In this document: positions 9,943 through 18,883 of the stretch, piece by piece
Layout: each line of letters opens with the position of its first letter
Position numbering within the stretch: position 1 is the first letter of the stretch
Source: Roseateles asaccharophilus
GTDB taxonomy: Bacteria; Pseudomonadota; Gammaproteobacteria; Burkholderiales; Burkholderiaceae_C
Assembly (NCBI RefSeq): GCF_004362405.1
Contig: NZ_SNXE01000002.1
Span: 124,001 to 188,000 of the forward strand
Direction of reading: 5' to 3'
Length of the DNA stretch: 64,000 bases
The notes under the pieces: model-generated
Database searches by the model: none
What the model was told of the DNA's origin: nothing
What the model saw: the letters and a program-made list of their open reading frames with translations, nothing else
Made by a program: the position numbers and the translations under genes

Positions 9943-12339
9943 ATGTCCTCTCGCTACGAGCCGACCGCCCTGGTCGTTCCCTTTGAGAATCTGAGAATGA
10001 CGGACGTCGAGGTGGTTGGTGGCAAGAATGCCAGCCTCGGCGAAATGATCTCCCAGCTCGCGGCCTCCGGCGTGCGTGTTCCGGGTGGCTTCGCCACCAC
10101 GGCCCATGCCTTCCGCGAGTTTCTGAAGTTCGAGGGTCTTGATCAGCGCATTCAGGCACGCCTGTCCACCCTGGACACCGACGACGTCAAGGCCCTGGCC
10201 GAAGTTGGCGCCGAGATTCGTGGCTGGGTGGAGGCGCAGCCTTTCCCGGCCGATCTGGAAGCCCAGATCCGCAGCGCCTTTGCCGAGCTGACCGCCGGCA
10301 ACCCGGATGCCTCCTTTGCCGTGCGCTCCTCCGCCACCGCGGAAGACCTGCCCGACGCCTCGTTCGCCGGCCAGCAGGAGACCTTCCTGAACGTGGTGGG
10401 CATCGAGGAAGTGCTGCACAAGATGAAGGAGGTCTTTGCCTCCCTCTACAACGACCGCGCCATCAGCTACCGCGTGCACAAGGGCTTTGCCCATGCCGAT
10501 GTGGCCCTGTCGGCCGGCGTGCAGCGCATGGTGCGCTCGGATCTGGGTTCCGCCGGTGTGATGTTCACCATCGACACCGAGAGCGGGTTCAAGGACGTGG
10601 TCTTCATCACCTCCAGCTACGGCCTGGGCGAGACGGTGGTGCAGGGCGCCGTGAACCCGGATGAGTTCTATGTGCACAAGCCGGCGCTCAAGAGCGGCAA
10701 GTTCCCGGTCATCCGCCGCAATCTGGGCTCCAAGCTGATCCGCATGGAGTTCGCCAGCCCCGAGGAAAAGGCGGCCAGCGGCAAGCTGGTCAAGACGGTG
10801 GATACGGCGCCGGAAGCGCGCAACCGCTATTCGCTGTCCGATGCCGAGGTGATCGAGCTGTCCCAGTACGCCCTGGTCATCGAGCAGCACTATGGCCGTC
10901 CCATGGACGTGGAATGGGGCCGCGACGGCATTGACGGCAAGCTCTACATCCTGCAGGCCCGCCCCGAGACGGTGAAGAGCCAGGCCGAAGGCCAGGTGGA
11001 GCATCGCTACAAGCTCAAGGGCCACAGCACCGTGCTGGCCGAGGGCCGCGCCATCGGCCAGAAGATCGGCACCGGCCCGGTGCGCCTGGTCCACAGCGTG
11101 GCCGAGATGGAGCGCGTGCAGCCCGGTGATGTGCTGGTCACCGACATGACCGACCCGAACTGGGAGCCGGTGATGAAGCGCGCCAGCGCCATCGTCACCA
11201 ACCGCGGCGGCCGCACCTGCCACGCGGCCATCATCGCGCGCGAGCTGGGCATCCCGGCCGTGGTGGGCTGCGGTGACGCCACCGAGAAGCTCAAGGACGG
11301 CCAGTTGGTCACCGTGGCCTGCTCCGAGGGCGATACGGGCCATATCTACGACGGCCTGCTGGAGACCGAGGTCAGCGAGGTGCACCGCGGCGAGCTGCCG
11401 TACTGCCCCATCAAGATCATGATGAATGTGGGCAACCCGCAGCTGGCCTTCAATTTCGCCCAGATGCCCAGCGCCGGCGTGGGCCTGGCCCGCCTCGAGT
11501 TCATCATCAACAACAATATCGGTGTCCACCCCAAGGCCATCCTGGACTATCCGAACATCGACGCCGACCTGAAGAAGGCCGTCGAGTCCGTGGCCCGTGG
11601 TCACGCCTCGCCGCGTGCCTTCTATGTGGACAAGCTCACCGAAGGCGTGGCCACCATTGCCGCCGCCTTCTATCCGCGGCCGGTGATCGTGCGGCTCTCT
11701 GACTTCAAGAGCAACGAGTACAAGAAGCTGATCGGCGGCTCGCGCTACGAGCCCGATGAAGAGAACCCCATGCTGGGCTTCCGCGGCGCCTCGCGCTATA
11801 TCAGCGGCGAGTTCTCGGATGCTTTTGCCATGGAGTGCGAGGCGCTCAAGCGCGTGCGCAACGATATGGGCCTGAGCAATGTCGAGATCATGGTGCCCTT
11901 TGTTCGCACCGTGAAGCAGGCCGAGCGTGTGGTGGCCATGCTGGCCGAGCGCGGCCTCAAGCGCGGCCAGGATGGGCTGCGCGTGATCATGATGTGCGAG
12001 GTGCCGTCCAACGCCATCCTGGCCGAGCAGTTCCTGGAGCATTTCGATGGCATGTCCATCGGTTCCAACGATCTGACCCAGCTGACCCTGGGTCTGGATC
12101 GCGATTCGGGCCTGGAACTGCTGGCCGGCGACTTCGACGAGCGCGATCCCGCCGTCAAGGCCCTGATCTCGCGCGCCATCACCGCCTGCCGTGCCACCGG
12201 CAAGTACATCGGCATCTGCGGCCAGGGCCCCAGCGACCATGCTGACTTTGCCGACTGGCTGGCGCAGGAGGGTATCGTGTCCATCTCCCTGAATCCCGAC
12301 ACGGTGATCGAGACCTGGCAGCGTCTGGCCAAGCGCTGA
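9943..12339 (+). CDS. ppsA: PpsA, phosphoenolpyruvate synthase
   Basis: PEP synthase converts pyruvate and ATP to PEP, AMP and phosphate, the entry to gluconeogenesis from C3 acids. The 798-aa protein has an N-terminal ATP-grasp domain ([35 protein letters not shown]). The central phosphohistidine domain follows ([20 protein letters not shown], catalytic His about residue 427). The C-terminal PEP/pyruvate domain ends in [17 protein letters not shown]. The regulatory Thr next to the active His (RTCHA) is present, consistent with control by the adjacent ppsR. The ATG at 9943 has a weak upstream GGAG. A strong terminator follows the stop. Confidence 0.98.
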   Translation: MSSRYEPTALVVPFENLRMTDVEVVGGKNASLGEMISQLAASGVRVPGGFATTAHAFREFLKFEGLDQRIQARLSTLDTDDVKALAEVGAEIRGWVEAQPFPADLEAQIRSAFAELTAGNPDASFAVRSSATAEDLPDASFAGQQETFLNVVGIEEVLHKMKEVFASLYNDRAISYRVHKGFAHADVALSAGVQRMVRSDLGSAGVMFTIDTESGFKDVVFITSSYGLGETVVQGAVNPDEFYVHKPALKSGKFPVIRRNLGSKLIRMEFASPEEKAASGKLVKTVDTAPEARNRYSLSDAEVIELSQYALVIEQHYGRPMDVEWGRDGIDGKLYILQARPETVKSQAEGQVEHRYKLKGHSTVLAEGRAIGQKIGTGPVRLVHSVAEMERVQPGDVLVTDMTDPNWEPVMKRASAIVTNRGGRTCHAAIIARELGIPAVVGCGDATEKLKDGQLVTVACSEGDTGHIYDGLLETEVSEVHRGELPYCPIKIMMNVGNPQLAFNFAQMPSAGVGLARLEFIINNNIGVHPKAILDYPNIDADLKKAVESVARGHASPRAFYVDKLTEGVATIAAAFYPRPVIVRLSDFKSNEYKKLIGGSRYEPDEENPMLGFRGASRYISGEFSDAFAMECEALKRVRNDMGLSNVEIMVPFVRTVKQAERVVAMLAERGLKRGQDGLRVIMMCEVPSNAILAEQFLEHFDGMSIGSNDLTQLTLGLDRDSGLELLAGDFDERDPAVKALISRAITACRATGKYIGICGQGPSDHADFADWLAQEGIVSISLNPDTVIETWQRLAKR

Positions 12340-12357
12340 GTCCCGACTAGAAAAAAC

Positions 12358-12384
12358 AAAGCCCGCTTGTCGCGGGCTTTTTTT
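12358..12384 (+). terminator. Rho-independent terminator of ppsA
   Basis: A perfect 9-bp stem (AAAGCCCGC / GCGGGCTTT) with a 5-base loop is followed by a seven-T run. It starts 18 bases after the ppsA stop and ends before the convergent TetR gene. Confidence 0.95.
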
Positions 12385-12396
12385 CTTGGTGGGATC

Positions 12397-13074
12397 TCAG
12401 TGATCGGGTGACCCATGCACCGCCATGGTCTGGGTGCCGGTGATGATCATGCGCACCATCACGATCAGCTGCTCGGTCAGCTCGGGCAGCTTGTCGTGGG
12501 GCAGGTCCATGGCCGTTGCGCCCATGGCAAAGACCAGGCGGGTGATGGCCTTGGCCACGAGTGCCGGCTCATAGAGCCCGGTCTGGTTGATTTCGGCCAG
12601 GCGGATCAGGTCCACGCGCAGCTCTTCCTCGAAGAAGAGCAACTGGCGGTCCACCGCGTGCTTGAACGCGTCCGAGCCCACCGTGCCTTCGCGCAGCAGG
12701 ATGTGCAGCAGGCGGTCGTCCGAGCGCAGCTGTTCGATGAAGGCCTGTACCGCGCTGCGCACCACACTATTGCCGTGGCTGGCGCGCAGCCGAGCTTCGC
12801 CGATGATCTCCCGCAGCGACTTGCCCGCCATATCGATCAGGGTGACGGCCAGCTCGTCCATATCGCGGAACTGGCGATAGAAGCTGTTGGGTGCGATACC
12901 GGCTTCACGAGCCACCTCACGCAGGCTCAGCGTCGAGACACTGCGGTGCGGCCCCACCAGCTTGAGGGCGGCCTGCACGATGTCTTCGCGGGAAATCACC
13001 GCCTTGCGACCCGGTTGGGACGAGGACAGCGTGGGGGCGGTTTGTTCCGCCTCGAGCATGAGAAGGCTTGTCAT
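12397..13074 (-). CDS. TetR-family repressor of the FabR/DesT type
   Basis: The 225-aa product has an N-terminal helix-turn-helix (TLSLREVAREAGIAPNSFYR, residues 48-67) very close to the E. coli FabR recognition region. An all-helical ligand domain follows. FabR and Pseudomonas DesT sense the unsaturated/saturated acyl-CoA or acyl-ACP balance and repress unsaturated fatty acid genes. Here the gene is divergent from an electron-transfer reductase and a membrane desaturase, the same arrangement as desT-desCB. I infer that it represses that pair through the palindrome at 13116-13129. About 25 residues precede the conserved domain; an ATG further in is possible. Confidence 0.88.
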   Translation of the reverse strand: MTSLLMLEAEQTAPTLSSSQPGRKAVISREDIVQAALKLVGPHRSVSTLSLREVAREAGIAPNSFYRQFRDMDELAVTLIDMAGKSLREIIGEARLRASHGNSVVRSAVQAFIEQLRSDDRLLHILLREGTVGSDAFKHAVDRQLLFFEEELRVDLIRLAEINQTGLYEPALVAKAITRLVFAMGATAMDLPHDKLPELTEQLIVMVRMIITGTQTMAVHGSPDH

Positions 13075-13115
13075 GGCTTTGTGCGAGAGTGCGCATCATA
13101 CCGAAGCGGATTTGA

Positions 13116-13155
13116 TATACATCTGTATAGACGGGTGTATGTGTGGCCGTATACT
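13116..13155 (+). promoter_or_regulatory. Operator palindrome and promoter for the reductase-desaturase operon
   Basis: A perfect 6-2-6 inverted repeat, TATACA-TC-TGTATA (13116-13129), overlaps a -35-like TAGACG (13128-13133). Sixteen bases later lies a -10 TATACT (13150-13155, five of six consensus bases). A TetR dimer at the palindrome would block the -35 element. It also lies 42 bases upstream of the divergent regulator's start, so autoregulation is possible. The operator assignment is inference from symmetry and position. Confidence 0.6.
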
Positions 13156-13206
13156 GCGCGCCGACCCGATCCGGATTCCTGCTGATTGGCGTCGAACGGA
13201 GTATTT

Positions 13207-14301
13207 GTGTCCTCTTTTGCACCTGCGCGCGGCGGCTTGCTGCGCCGTCTGCTGGGTCCCGTGGTGGATCCGGCCGTGTTTGACTTCTGGCTGGGTCTGC
13301 TCAATCGCAGCTGGACCTGGGATCGCCCGCTGGCGCGGGTGCTGGAGCGGCGGGTCGAGTCCGCCGACGCCGTGACCCTGGTGCTCAAGCCCAATCGTCA
13401 CTGGCGGGGCTTTCGCGCTGGCCAGCATCTGAATGTCGGTGCCGAGATCGATGGCCGCCGCGTCACCCGCAGCTACAGCCTGAGCGATAGGCCGCGCGCG
13501 GATGGCCGCATTGCCATCACCGTCAAGCGGGTGGAGGGCGGCAAGCTGTCCAACCACCTGTGCGATCGGGTCCGTGAGGGCGAGATGCTCTCCATCGATG
13601 CGGCCTATGGCGATCTGCACTGGCCCGTTGCGGGTGAAGCTGCGGGCCTCTTTCTGGCCGCTGGCAGCGGCATCACGCCGCTGATGAGCCTGACCCGTGC
13701 CTGGGCGGCGGCTGGCGCGCCGGGTGCCCTGACCCTGGTCTACTGGGCCCGCAGCGCCGAGCAGCTCTGCTTTGCGCAGGAACTGCAAGCCCTGGCCCAG
13801 GCTCAGCCGCGCTTCCGTCTGCACCTGATGCTGACCCAGGATGCCCAGGCGCCGGCGGCCCGCATCAACGCAGACCAGCTGGTTTCGCTGCTGGGCCCCA
13901 GCGAAGGCTGGCAGCACCTGCAGGTGCTGGCCTGTGGTCCGGGTGGCTTTGTGGACACGGCCCGTCAGCTGTTGGCGCCGCGCGTACAGCGCTTCCAGGC
14001 CGAGGCCTTTTCGCCCGCGGCGCCCATCGCATTGGATGAAGTGCGCCCCGTCACCGTAGAGCTGCGCCGCAGTGGCCGCAGCCTGACCCTGAGCAGCGGC
14101 GAGAGCCTGCTCAGCGCGCTGGAGGCTCAGGGCCTGCGGCCGCCCTCGGGCTGCCGCATGGGCATCTGCCACAGCTGCGTCTGCACCAAGCACGAAGGCC
14201 AGGTACAGAACCTTCATACCGGCGAGCGCGAGGCCGAGCCCGGCAGCCAGCTGCGTCTGTGCGTGAGCCGTGCCTGCGGCGATCTCAGTCTGGATCTTTG
14301 A
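13207..14301 (+). CDS. Ferredoxin-type NAD(P)H oxidoreductase (DesC-like electron donor)
   Basis: The 364-aa product combines a ferredoxin-NADP reductase module with a C-terminal plant-type 2Fe-2S ferredoxin domain. The FAD site is RSYSLSD (about residues 88-94) and the nucleotide site is LAAGSGITPLMSLTRAW. The cluster ligands are CRMGICHSCVC plus a final Cys in LRLCVSRAC. I prefer GTG 13207 because GGAG lies at 13198-13201, five bases before it; TTG 13186 would add seven residues without a ribosome site. The desaturase starts 8 bases downstream, so it very probably passes electrons from NAD(P)H to that di-iron enzyme. Confidence 0.9.
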   Translation: MSSFAPARGGLLRRLLGPVVDPAVFDFWLGLLNRSWTWDRPLARVLERRVESADAVTLVLKPNRHWRGFRAGQHLNVGAEIDGRRVTRSYSLSDRPRADGRIAITVKRVEGGKLSNHLCDRVREGEMLSIDAAYGDLHWPVAGEAAGLFLAAGSGITPLMSLTRAWAAAGAPGALTLVYWARSAEQLCFAQELQALAQAQPRFRLHLMLTQDAQAPAARINADQLVSLLGPSEGWQHLQVLACGPGGFVDTARQLLAPRVQRFQAEAFSPAAPIALDEVRPVTVELRRSGRSLTLSSGESLLSALEAQGLRPPSGCRMGICHSCVCTKHEGQVQNLHTGEREAEPGSQLRLCVSRACGDLSLDL

Positions 14302-14309
14302 GAACAAGC

Positions 14310-15431
14310 ATGAACAAGTCCCTGACCCGTCAACTCTCCAACGAGGAGCTGGAGAAGTTCGGCGCCGAGATCGAGGCCCTGCGTGCCCGAACCGTGGCCG
14401 ATCTGGGCGAGCGCGATGCGCGCTACATCCGCAATATCTACAAGCTGGTGCGCTGGAGCGAGCTGCTCGGCCGCGCCCTCTTGATGATTGGCGCCTTCCT
14501 GCCCACGCCCTGGCTGATCGGCTTCTGGATCCTGGGCACGTTGAGCCTGGCCCTGTCCAAGATCGTGGACAACATGGAGCTGGGGCACAACGTCATCCAC
14601 GGCCAGTACGACTGGATGGGTGACCCGCACTTCAAGGGCAAGCAGTTCGAGTGGGACATCGTGGCCACCAGCGAGAACTGGCGCAAGACCCATAACTTCC
14701 GCCACCACACCTACACGAATATCCACGGCCTGGATGACGATATCGGCTATGGCGTGCTGCGCCTCTTTCCCGAGCAGCGCTGGACGCCTGCGGCCCTGTT
14801 GCAGCCGCTCTATGCCCTGATCTTCGCCCTGATGTTCCAGTGGGGCGTGGCCATCCAGGACCTGCGTCTGGGCCAGCTCTTCGGCAAGCGCCGCAAGGCC
14901 GCCCGTGCCGAACTGCGCCGTGCCGGTGTGCCGGTGCTGAAGAAGGTGAGCCGCCAGCTGATCAAGGACTATCTGCTCTTCCCCTTGCTGGCCGGTCCGG
15001 GCTTCTTGGTGGTGTTCACCGGCAATCTGGTGGCCAACGGCCTTCGCAATCTCTGGACCTACACCATCATCTTCTGCGGCCACTTCACCACCGAGGTGGA
15101 AACCTTCCCCAAGGGCGTGCTGAAGAACGAGACCCGGGCCCACTGGTACTGGCGCCAGATCCGCGGCTCCTCCAATATCTCGGGCGGCTTTGTGCTCAAT
15201 ACCTTGTCGGGCAATCTGAGCCATCAGATCGAGCACCATCTCTTCCCCGATGTGCCGGCCAACCGCTATGTGGAGATGGCCCCCGTGGTGAGGGACATCT
15301 GCAAGCGCTACGGCGTGAACTACAACACGGGCTCCCTGCCGGTGCAGTTCGCTCAGGTGGTCTGGCGCATCCTGCGCCATGCGCTGCCCAGCCGCCCGCG
15401 CGCCAGCCAGTTGGCCGGTGCCCGCGGCTGA
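14310..15431 (+). CDS. Membrane di-iron fatty acid desaturase (DesB-like)
   Basis: The 373-aa product is an integral membrane desaturase that introduces a double bond into acyl chains. All three histidine boxes are present: GHNVIHGQYDW, THNFRHHTYTN and LSHQIEHHLFPD. Hydrophobic segments lie around residues 50-85 and 175-250. The ATG at 14310 gives MNKSLTRQLSNEELEKFG. Upstream in-frame sequence belongs to the reductase gene in another frame. With the reductase and the divergent TetR gene it forms a three-gene aerobic desaturation module. The position of the double bond cannot be read from sequence. Confidence 0.93.
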   Translation: MNKSLTRQLSNEELEKFGAEIEALRARTVADLGERDARYIRNIYKLVRWSELLGRALLMIGAFLPTPWLIGFWILGTLSLALSKIVDNMELGHNVIHGQYDWMGDPHFKGKQFEWDIVATSENWRKTHNFRHHTYTNIHGLDDDIGYGVLRLFPEQRWTPAALLQPLYALIFALMFQWGVAIQDLRLGQLFGKRRKAARAELRRAGVPVLKKVSRQLIKDYLLFPLLAGPGFLVVFTGNLVANGLRNLWTYTIIFCGHFTTEVETFPKGVLKNETRAHWYWRQIRGSSNISGGFVLNTLSGNLSHQIEHHLFPDVPANRYVEMAPVVRDICKRYGVNYNTGSLPVQFAQVVWRILRHALPSRPRASQLAGARG

Positions 15432-15575
15432 GACTTCGCTGAGGCCGCGCTGATACCGCGCTGAGTCGGGCAGGGCGTGCAGCGCCCAGCGCCGTGGAGT
15501 CTCCGGGTTCCCGCTAGGGTCTTGGCGCCAGCTCTCCCCGCATGATGGCGGTCTGCCCACAAAAGCCAGCCGCGC

Positions 15576-17672
15576 GTGTCATCCCCTCCGGTCCGTGCGG
15601 GGTCTAGCGCGACCCCGGCACTCAAGCGTCGCCTCAACCGCATTTACCTCGGGTACAGCCTCGGGTTTGCGGGCTTTGCGCTGCTGCTTGCCGTGGCCGA
15701 GCGCCTGGGCCTGTCCAAGAGTTGGATAGGCTTTTGCTTCCTCTTTGCCACGGTGGTGGTCTACGCCGGCATCGGTGTGCTGAGCCGCACGACCGACCCC
15801 GACGAGTACTACGTGGCGGGCCGGCGCGTGCCGGCCCTCTACAACGGCATGGCCACCAGCGCCGACTGGATGAGCGCGGCCAGCTTCATCGGCATGGCCG
15901 GCACGCTCTACCTCTCCGGCTATGGCGGTCTGGCCTTTGTGCTGGGTTGGACGGGGGGCTTCTGCTTGGTGGCGCTGTGCCTGGCGCCCTACCTCAGGCG
16001 CTTCGGCAAGTACACGGTGCCCGACTTTCTCGGCGATCGCTACGCCAGCAATGCCGTGCGCCTGATCGCCGCCATGGCCGCCATTGCCGTGTCCTTCATC
16101 TATGTGGTGGCCCAGATCTATGGCGTCGGGCTGATCACGGCGCGTCTCTCGGGGCTGACCTTCGAGATCGGGGTCTTCGTGGGCCTGGGTGGGGTGCTGG
16201 TCTGCTCCTTTCTGGGGGGCATGCGGGCGGTGACCTGGACCCAGGTGGGGCAGTACATCATTCTGATCGTGGCCTATCTGGTGCCGGTGGTCTGGCTATC
16301 GGTCAAGCAGACGGGCTCGCCCCTGCCTCAGGCGGTCTACGGCTACCAGTTGCAGCAGATCAGTGAGCGCGAGCAGCAGCTGCGAGAGGATCCGGCCGAG
16401 CTGCAGGTGATTGCTGTGCTGGAGCAGCGCATTCAGCGCTTGCGGCAGCAGCTGCAGGATGTGCCCGCGGCACTGGCCAGCGAGCGCCAGCAGAGCCTGG
16501 CCCGGGTCGCCCGGCTCAAGGCCGAGGATGCACCGCTGGCGGAGATCCAGGCCGCGGAGAAGCGGTTGAGCGCGCTGCCACGCACCCCGGCCGAGGCGCG
16601 TGAACTGTGGCAGCGTCAGTTGCTCGCCTATGAGGCGCGCGCCAAGCCGCTCGGGGGGATGGCCCCGCACGCCCAGGCCTTCGCGGGTGATCCCCAGGGC
16701 GACGCGGCCGCACAGCAAGCCTTTGAAGAGTCCCGCCGCAACTTCCTGGCCTTGGTCTTCTGCCTTGTGGTGGGCACGGCCGGTCTGCCGCATATCCTGA
16801 ATCGCAGCTTCACCACGCCAACGGTACGCGAGGCGCGGGAGTCGGTGGGTTGGTCCCTGCTCTTCATTGGCTTGCTCTACATCACCGCGCCGGCCCTGGC
16901 TGTCATGGTCAAGTTCGAGGTCTTCGATGGGCTGGTGGGCACGCCGTTTGACCAGTTGCCGACCTGGATCGCCCAGTGGGCCAAGGTCGACCCGGCCCTG
17001 CTCTCCGTGAGCGACCTCAACCGCGACGGCATTCTGCAGCTCGGTGAGATGCAGATCGGAGGCGATATCGTCATGCTGGTCACGCCCGAGCTGGCGGGGC
17101 TGCCCTATGTGGTGTCCGCCATGGTGGCCGCGGGTGGCTTGGCGGCGGCCTTGTCCACCGCCGACGGGCTGCTGCTGACCATCTCCAGCGCCCTGGCGCA
17201 TGATGTCTATCACCGTGTGATCAATCCTCGGGCCAGTGCACCCAAGCGTGTCATGGCCTCCAAGGCCATCCTGCTGCTGACGGCTTTGGCCGCGGCCGCG
17301 GTGGCGGCGCAGAAGCCAGCCGACATCCTGTTGCTGGTGGCGGCCGCCTTCTCCCTGGCGGGGTCTGCCTTTGTGCCGGTGCTGCTGCTGGGTGTGTTCT
17401 GGCGGCGGGCCAATGCCTGGGGGGCCATTGCCGGCATGTTGCTGGGCCTGGGGGTGACGGCCTACTACATGGTCGGGGCCCATCCCGGCCTTCGAGCAAG
17501 CCTGGGGCTGCAAGGTCCGGCGCAACTCTGGTGGGGGATTCAGCCCATCTCGGCCGGCGTGTTTGGCGTGCCGGCCGGGTTGCTGGCCGCCGTCCTGGTC
17601 AGCCTGCTGACGCCCAGGCAGCCCGCCAGCGAAGCTCAGGCGCTGGATCTGCGGCGACCGCCGCGGCTCTAG
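15576..17672 (+). CDS. Sodium/solute symporter (SSS family, VC_2705-like)
   Basis: This 698-aa secondary transporter is related to the acetate permease ActP. The core is typical: DPDEYYVAGRRVPALYNGMA, ATSADWMSAASFIGMAGTLY, a Na+-site region at residues 85-115, and a late AAGGLAAALSTADGLLL helix. Two insertions stand out. Residues 256-365 form a charged, Gln/Arg/Leu-rich, coiled-coil-like segment between membrane helices. Residues 480-491 read DLNRDGILQLGE, which fits a 12-residue EF-hand calcium loop. The start is GTG 15576 with no clear Shine-Dalgarno. The substrate is probably a short-chain carboxylate, by family. The 144 bases upstream hold a 5-bp GC hairpin (15471-15485) and little else. 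Confidence 0.88.
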   Translation: MSSPPVRAGSSATPALKRRLNRIYLGYSLGFAGFALLLAVAERLGLSKSWIGFCFLFATVVVYAGIGVLSRTTDPDEYYVAGRRVPALYNGMATSADWMSAASFIGMAGTLYLSGYGGLAFVLGWTGGFCLVALCLAPYLRRFGKYTVPDFLGDRYASNAVRLIAAMAAIAVSFIYVVAQIYGVGLITARLSGLTFEIGVFVGLGGVLVCSFLGGMRAVTWTQVGQYIILIVAYLVPVVWLSVKQTGSPLPQAVYGYQLQQISEREQQLREDPAELQVIAVLEQRIQRLRQQLQDVPAALASERQQSLARVARLKAEDAPLAEIQAAEKRLSALPRTPAEARELWQRQLLAYEARAKPLGGMAPHAQAFAGDPQGDAAAQQAFEESRRNFLALVFCLVVGTAGLPHILNRSFTTPTVREARESVGWSLLFIGLLYITAPALAVMVKFEVFDGLVGTPFDQLPTWIAQWAKVDPALLSVSDLNRDGILQLGEMQIGGDIVMLVTPELAGLPYVVSAMVAAGGLAAALSTADGLLLTISSALAHDVYHRVINPRASAPKRVMASKAILLLTALAAAAVAAQKPADILLLVAAAFSLAGSAFVPVLLLGVFWRRANAWGAIAGMLLGLGVTAYYMVGAHPGLRASLGLQGPAQLWWGIQPISAGVFGVPAGLLAAVLVSLLTPRQPASEAQALDLRRPPRL

Positions 17673-17690
17673 GCGGCAAACCGGGCTTGC

Positions 17691-17720
17691 TTGCCCCAAG
17701 CCAGGGGTGTGCGCTACAAT
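17691..17720 (+). promoter_or_regulatory. Candidate sigma-70 promoter of the rpsF operon
   Basis: TTGCCC (17691-17696) and TACAAT (17715-17720, five of six consensus bases) are separated by 18 bases. Transcription from about 17727 would give a leader of roughly 120 bases before rpsF. Confidence 0.5.
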
Positions 17721-17814
17721 CGCGGGCTTTCCCTTGCCGTACCCATGTCTTTGACGCCTTGGGGCGGCTTCCTCGGGGCCTGGGCCTGCGGACGATGCTG
17801 TCAAGCGTCGCCCG

Positions 17815-17838
17815 GTGGGTCGAGGAACCGGAATCCAC
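17815..17838 (+). promoter_or_regulatory. Possible S6:S18-binding leader element of rpsF
   Basis: A short stem (GTGGG 17815-17819 with TCCAC 17834-17838) encloses an ACCGGA sequence just before the AGGAG ribosome site. In many bacteria an S6:S18 complex binds a leader hairpin with an unpaired CCG upstream of rpsF. The CCG at 17828-17830 would be the counterpart. I could not fold the region, so this is a tentative inference. Confidence 0.3.
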
Positions 17839-17849
17839 AAGGAGTGTCT

Positions 17850-18206
17850 ATGCGTCACTACGAGATCGTTCTGCTGATCCATCCGGATCAAAGCGAACAA
17901 GTTCCGGCCATGCTGGAGCGTTACAAGGGCCTGATCACCGCCGGCGGTGGTGCTGTGCACCGCGTCGAGGACTGGGGTCGCCGTCAACTGGCCTACCTGA
18001 TCCAGAAGCTGGCCAAGGCCCACTACCTGTGCCTGAACATCGAGTGCAGCAAGGAAGTGCTGGCTGAGCTCGAAACCGGCTTCCGCTTCAACGACGCCGT
18101 CCTGCGCCACCTGACCGTGGTCAAGGACAAGGCCGAAACCACGCCTTCCGTGATGATGAAGGCTGTGGAGCGCGAAGAGGCCCGCAAGGCGCCTCAGGAA
18201 GCCTGA
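17850..18206 (+). CDS. rpsF: Ribosomal protein bS6
   Basis: The 118-aa small-subunit protein begins [20 protein letters not shown] and includes the conserved [20 protein letters not shown] and [11 protein letters not shown] segments. S6 pairs with S18 on the 30S platform, and rpsR lies in the same operon. ATG 17850 has a good AGGAG at 17840-17844. Upstream in-frame sequence back to 17691 is not S6-like. The order rpsF-priB-rpsR-rplI is classic for beta- and gammaproteobacteria. Confidence 0.98.
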   Translation: MRHYEIVLLIHPDQSEQVPAMLERYKGLITAGGGAVHRVEDWGRRQLAYLIQKLAKAHYLCLNIECSKEVLAELETGFRFNDAVLRHLTVVKDKAETTPSVMMKAVEREEARKAPQEA

Positions 18207-18239
18207 TAAAGAGCTGGTGTTGTTGTCATTGCCCAAGCG

Positions 18240-18563
18240 GTGAATCAGCTTGTATTGCAAGCACAGCTGCTTGAGCTGGGACTGATCAGATACACGCCGG
18301 CCGGCCAGGCGGCCCTGGACTTCAGCTTGAAGCATGAGTCCCAGGTCACCGAAGCCGGACGTCCTCGCCGGGTCTCCCTGGAGATCAAGAGCGTGGCCAT
18401 AGGCAGTGAACTCTGCAAGCGCGTTCAGGCGCTGGGGGTCGGTGGACATGCCCTGTTCGAGGGCTTCATCGCCGCCATGCGCAACGGTCGTGGAACCATC
18501 TTCCATGTCACCGAACTGACGCCCGGTTCCGCAGCAACATCGTCCGTCGCTAATCCGGATTGA
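18240..18563 (+). CDS. priB: PriB, primosomal replication protein N
   Basis: This 107-aa single-stranded-DNA-binding OB-fold protein acts in PriA-dependent replication restart. The sequence ([20 protein letters not shown], then LDFSLKHES and [10 protein letters not shown]) matches PriB, which arose from SSB. The start is GTG 18240; no ATG lies in frame upstream. Its position between rpsF and rpsR is diagnostic. Some annotations call it a single-stranded DNA-binding protein. Confidence 0.93.
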   Translation: MNQLVLQAQLLELGLIRYTPAGQAALDFSLKHESQVTEAGRPRRVSLEIKSVAIGSELCKRVQALGVGGHALFEGFIAAMRNGRGTIFHVTELTPGSAATSSVANPD

Positions 18564-18579
18564 ATTAAAGAGGTCTACT

Positions 18580-18870
18580 ATGCCCCCCGCACGTGGTAAG
18601 GGTCGCTTCTCCAAAGACAAGAAGCCCAAGCGCAACCAACAATCGCTGCTGTTCCGCCGCAAGCGTTTCTGCCGTTTCACCGTCGCTGGTGTTGAATCCA
18701 TCGACTACAAGGACGTGGACACCCTGCGCGACTTCGTCGGCGAAAACGGCAAGATCACGCCCGCTCGTCTGACCGGCACCCGCGCCTTCTACCAGCGCCA
18801 GCTGACCGTGGCCATCAAGCGTGCTCGCTTCCTGGCCATGCTGCCCTACAGCGATCAGCACAAGGTCTGA
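18580..18870 (+). CDS. rpsR: Ribosomal protein bS18
   Basis: The 96-aa small-subunit protein has the core [20 protein letters not shown] and the C-terminal [15 protein letters not shown] basic N-terminal tail ([19 protein letters not shown]) makes it somewhat longer than the E. coli protein, as is usual in Burkholderiales. An AAAGAGG Shine-Dalgarno precedes ATG 18580. It is followed by rplI after 13 bases. Confidence 0.98.
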   Translation: MPPARGKGRFSKDKKPKRNQQSLLFRRKRFCRFTVAGVESIDYKDVDTLRDFVGENGKITPARLTGTRAFYQRQLTVAIKRARFLAMLPYSDQHKV

Positions 18871-18883
18871 GGAGTAAGCCAAC

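Noticed and set aside
9928-12240. 770-codon open frame opposite ppsA
   Set aside because: Shadow of the real ppsA gene; low-complexity His/Leu/Gly composition.
15432-15575. Repeated CCGCGCTGA and small hairpin between the desaturase and the symporter
   Set aside because: The two copies are short and the hairpin has only a 5-bp stem and no T-run, so no terminator or operator can be called.
17691-17849. In-frame extension of rpsF to an ATG-less upstream region
   Set aside because: The S6 N-terminus starts at 17850 with a good ribosome site, and the upstream part overlaps the promoter and leader.
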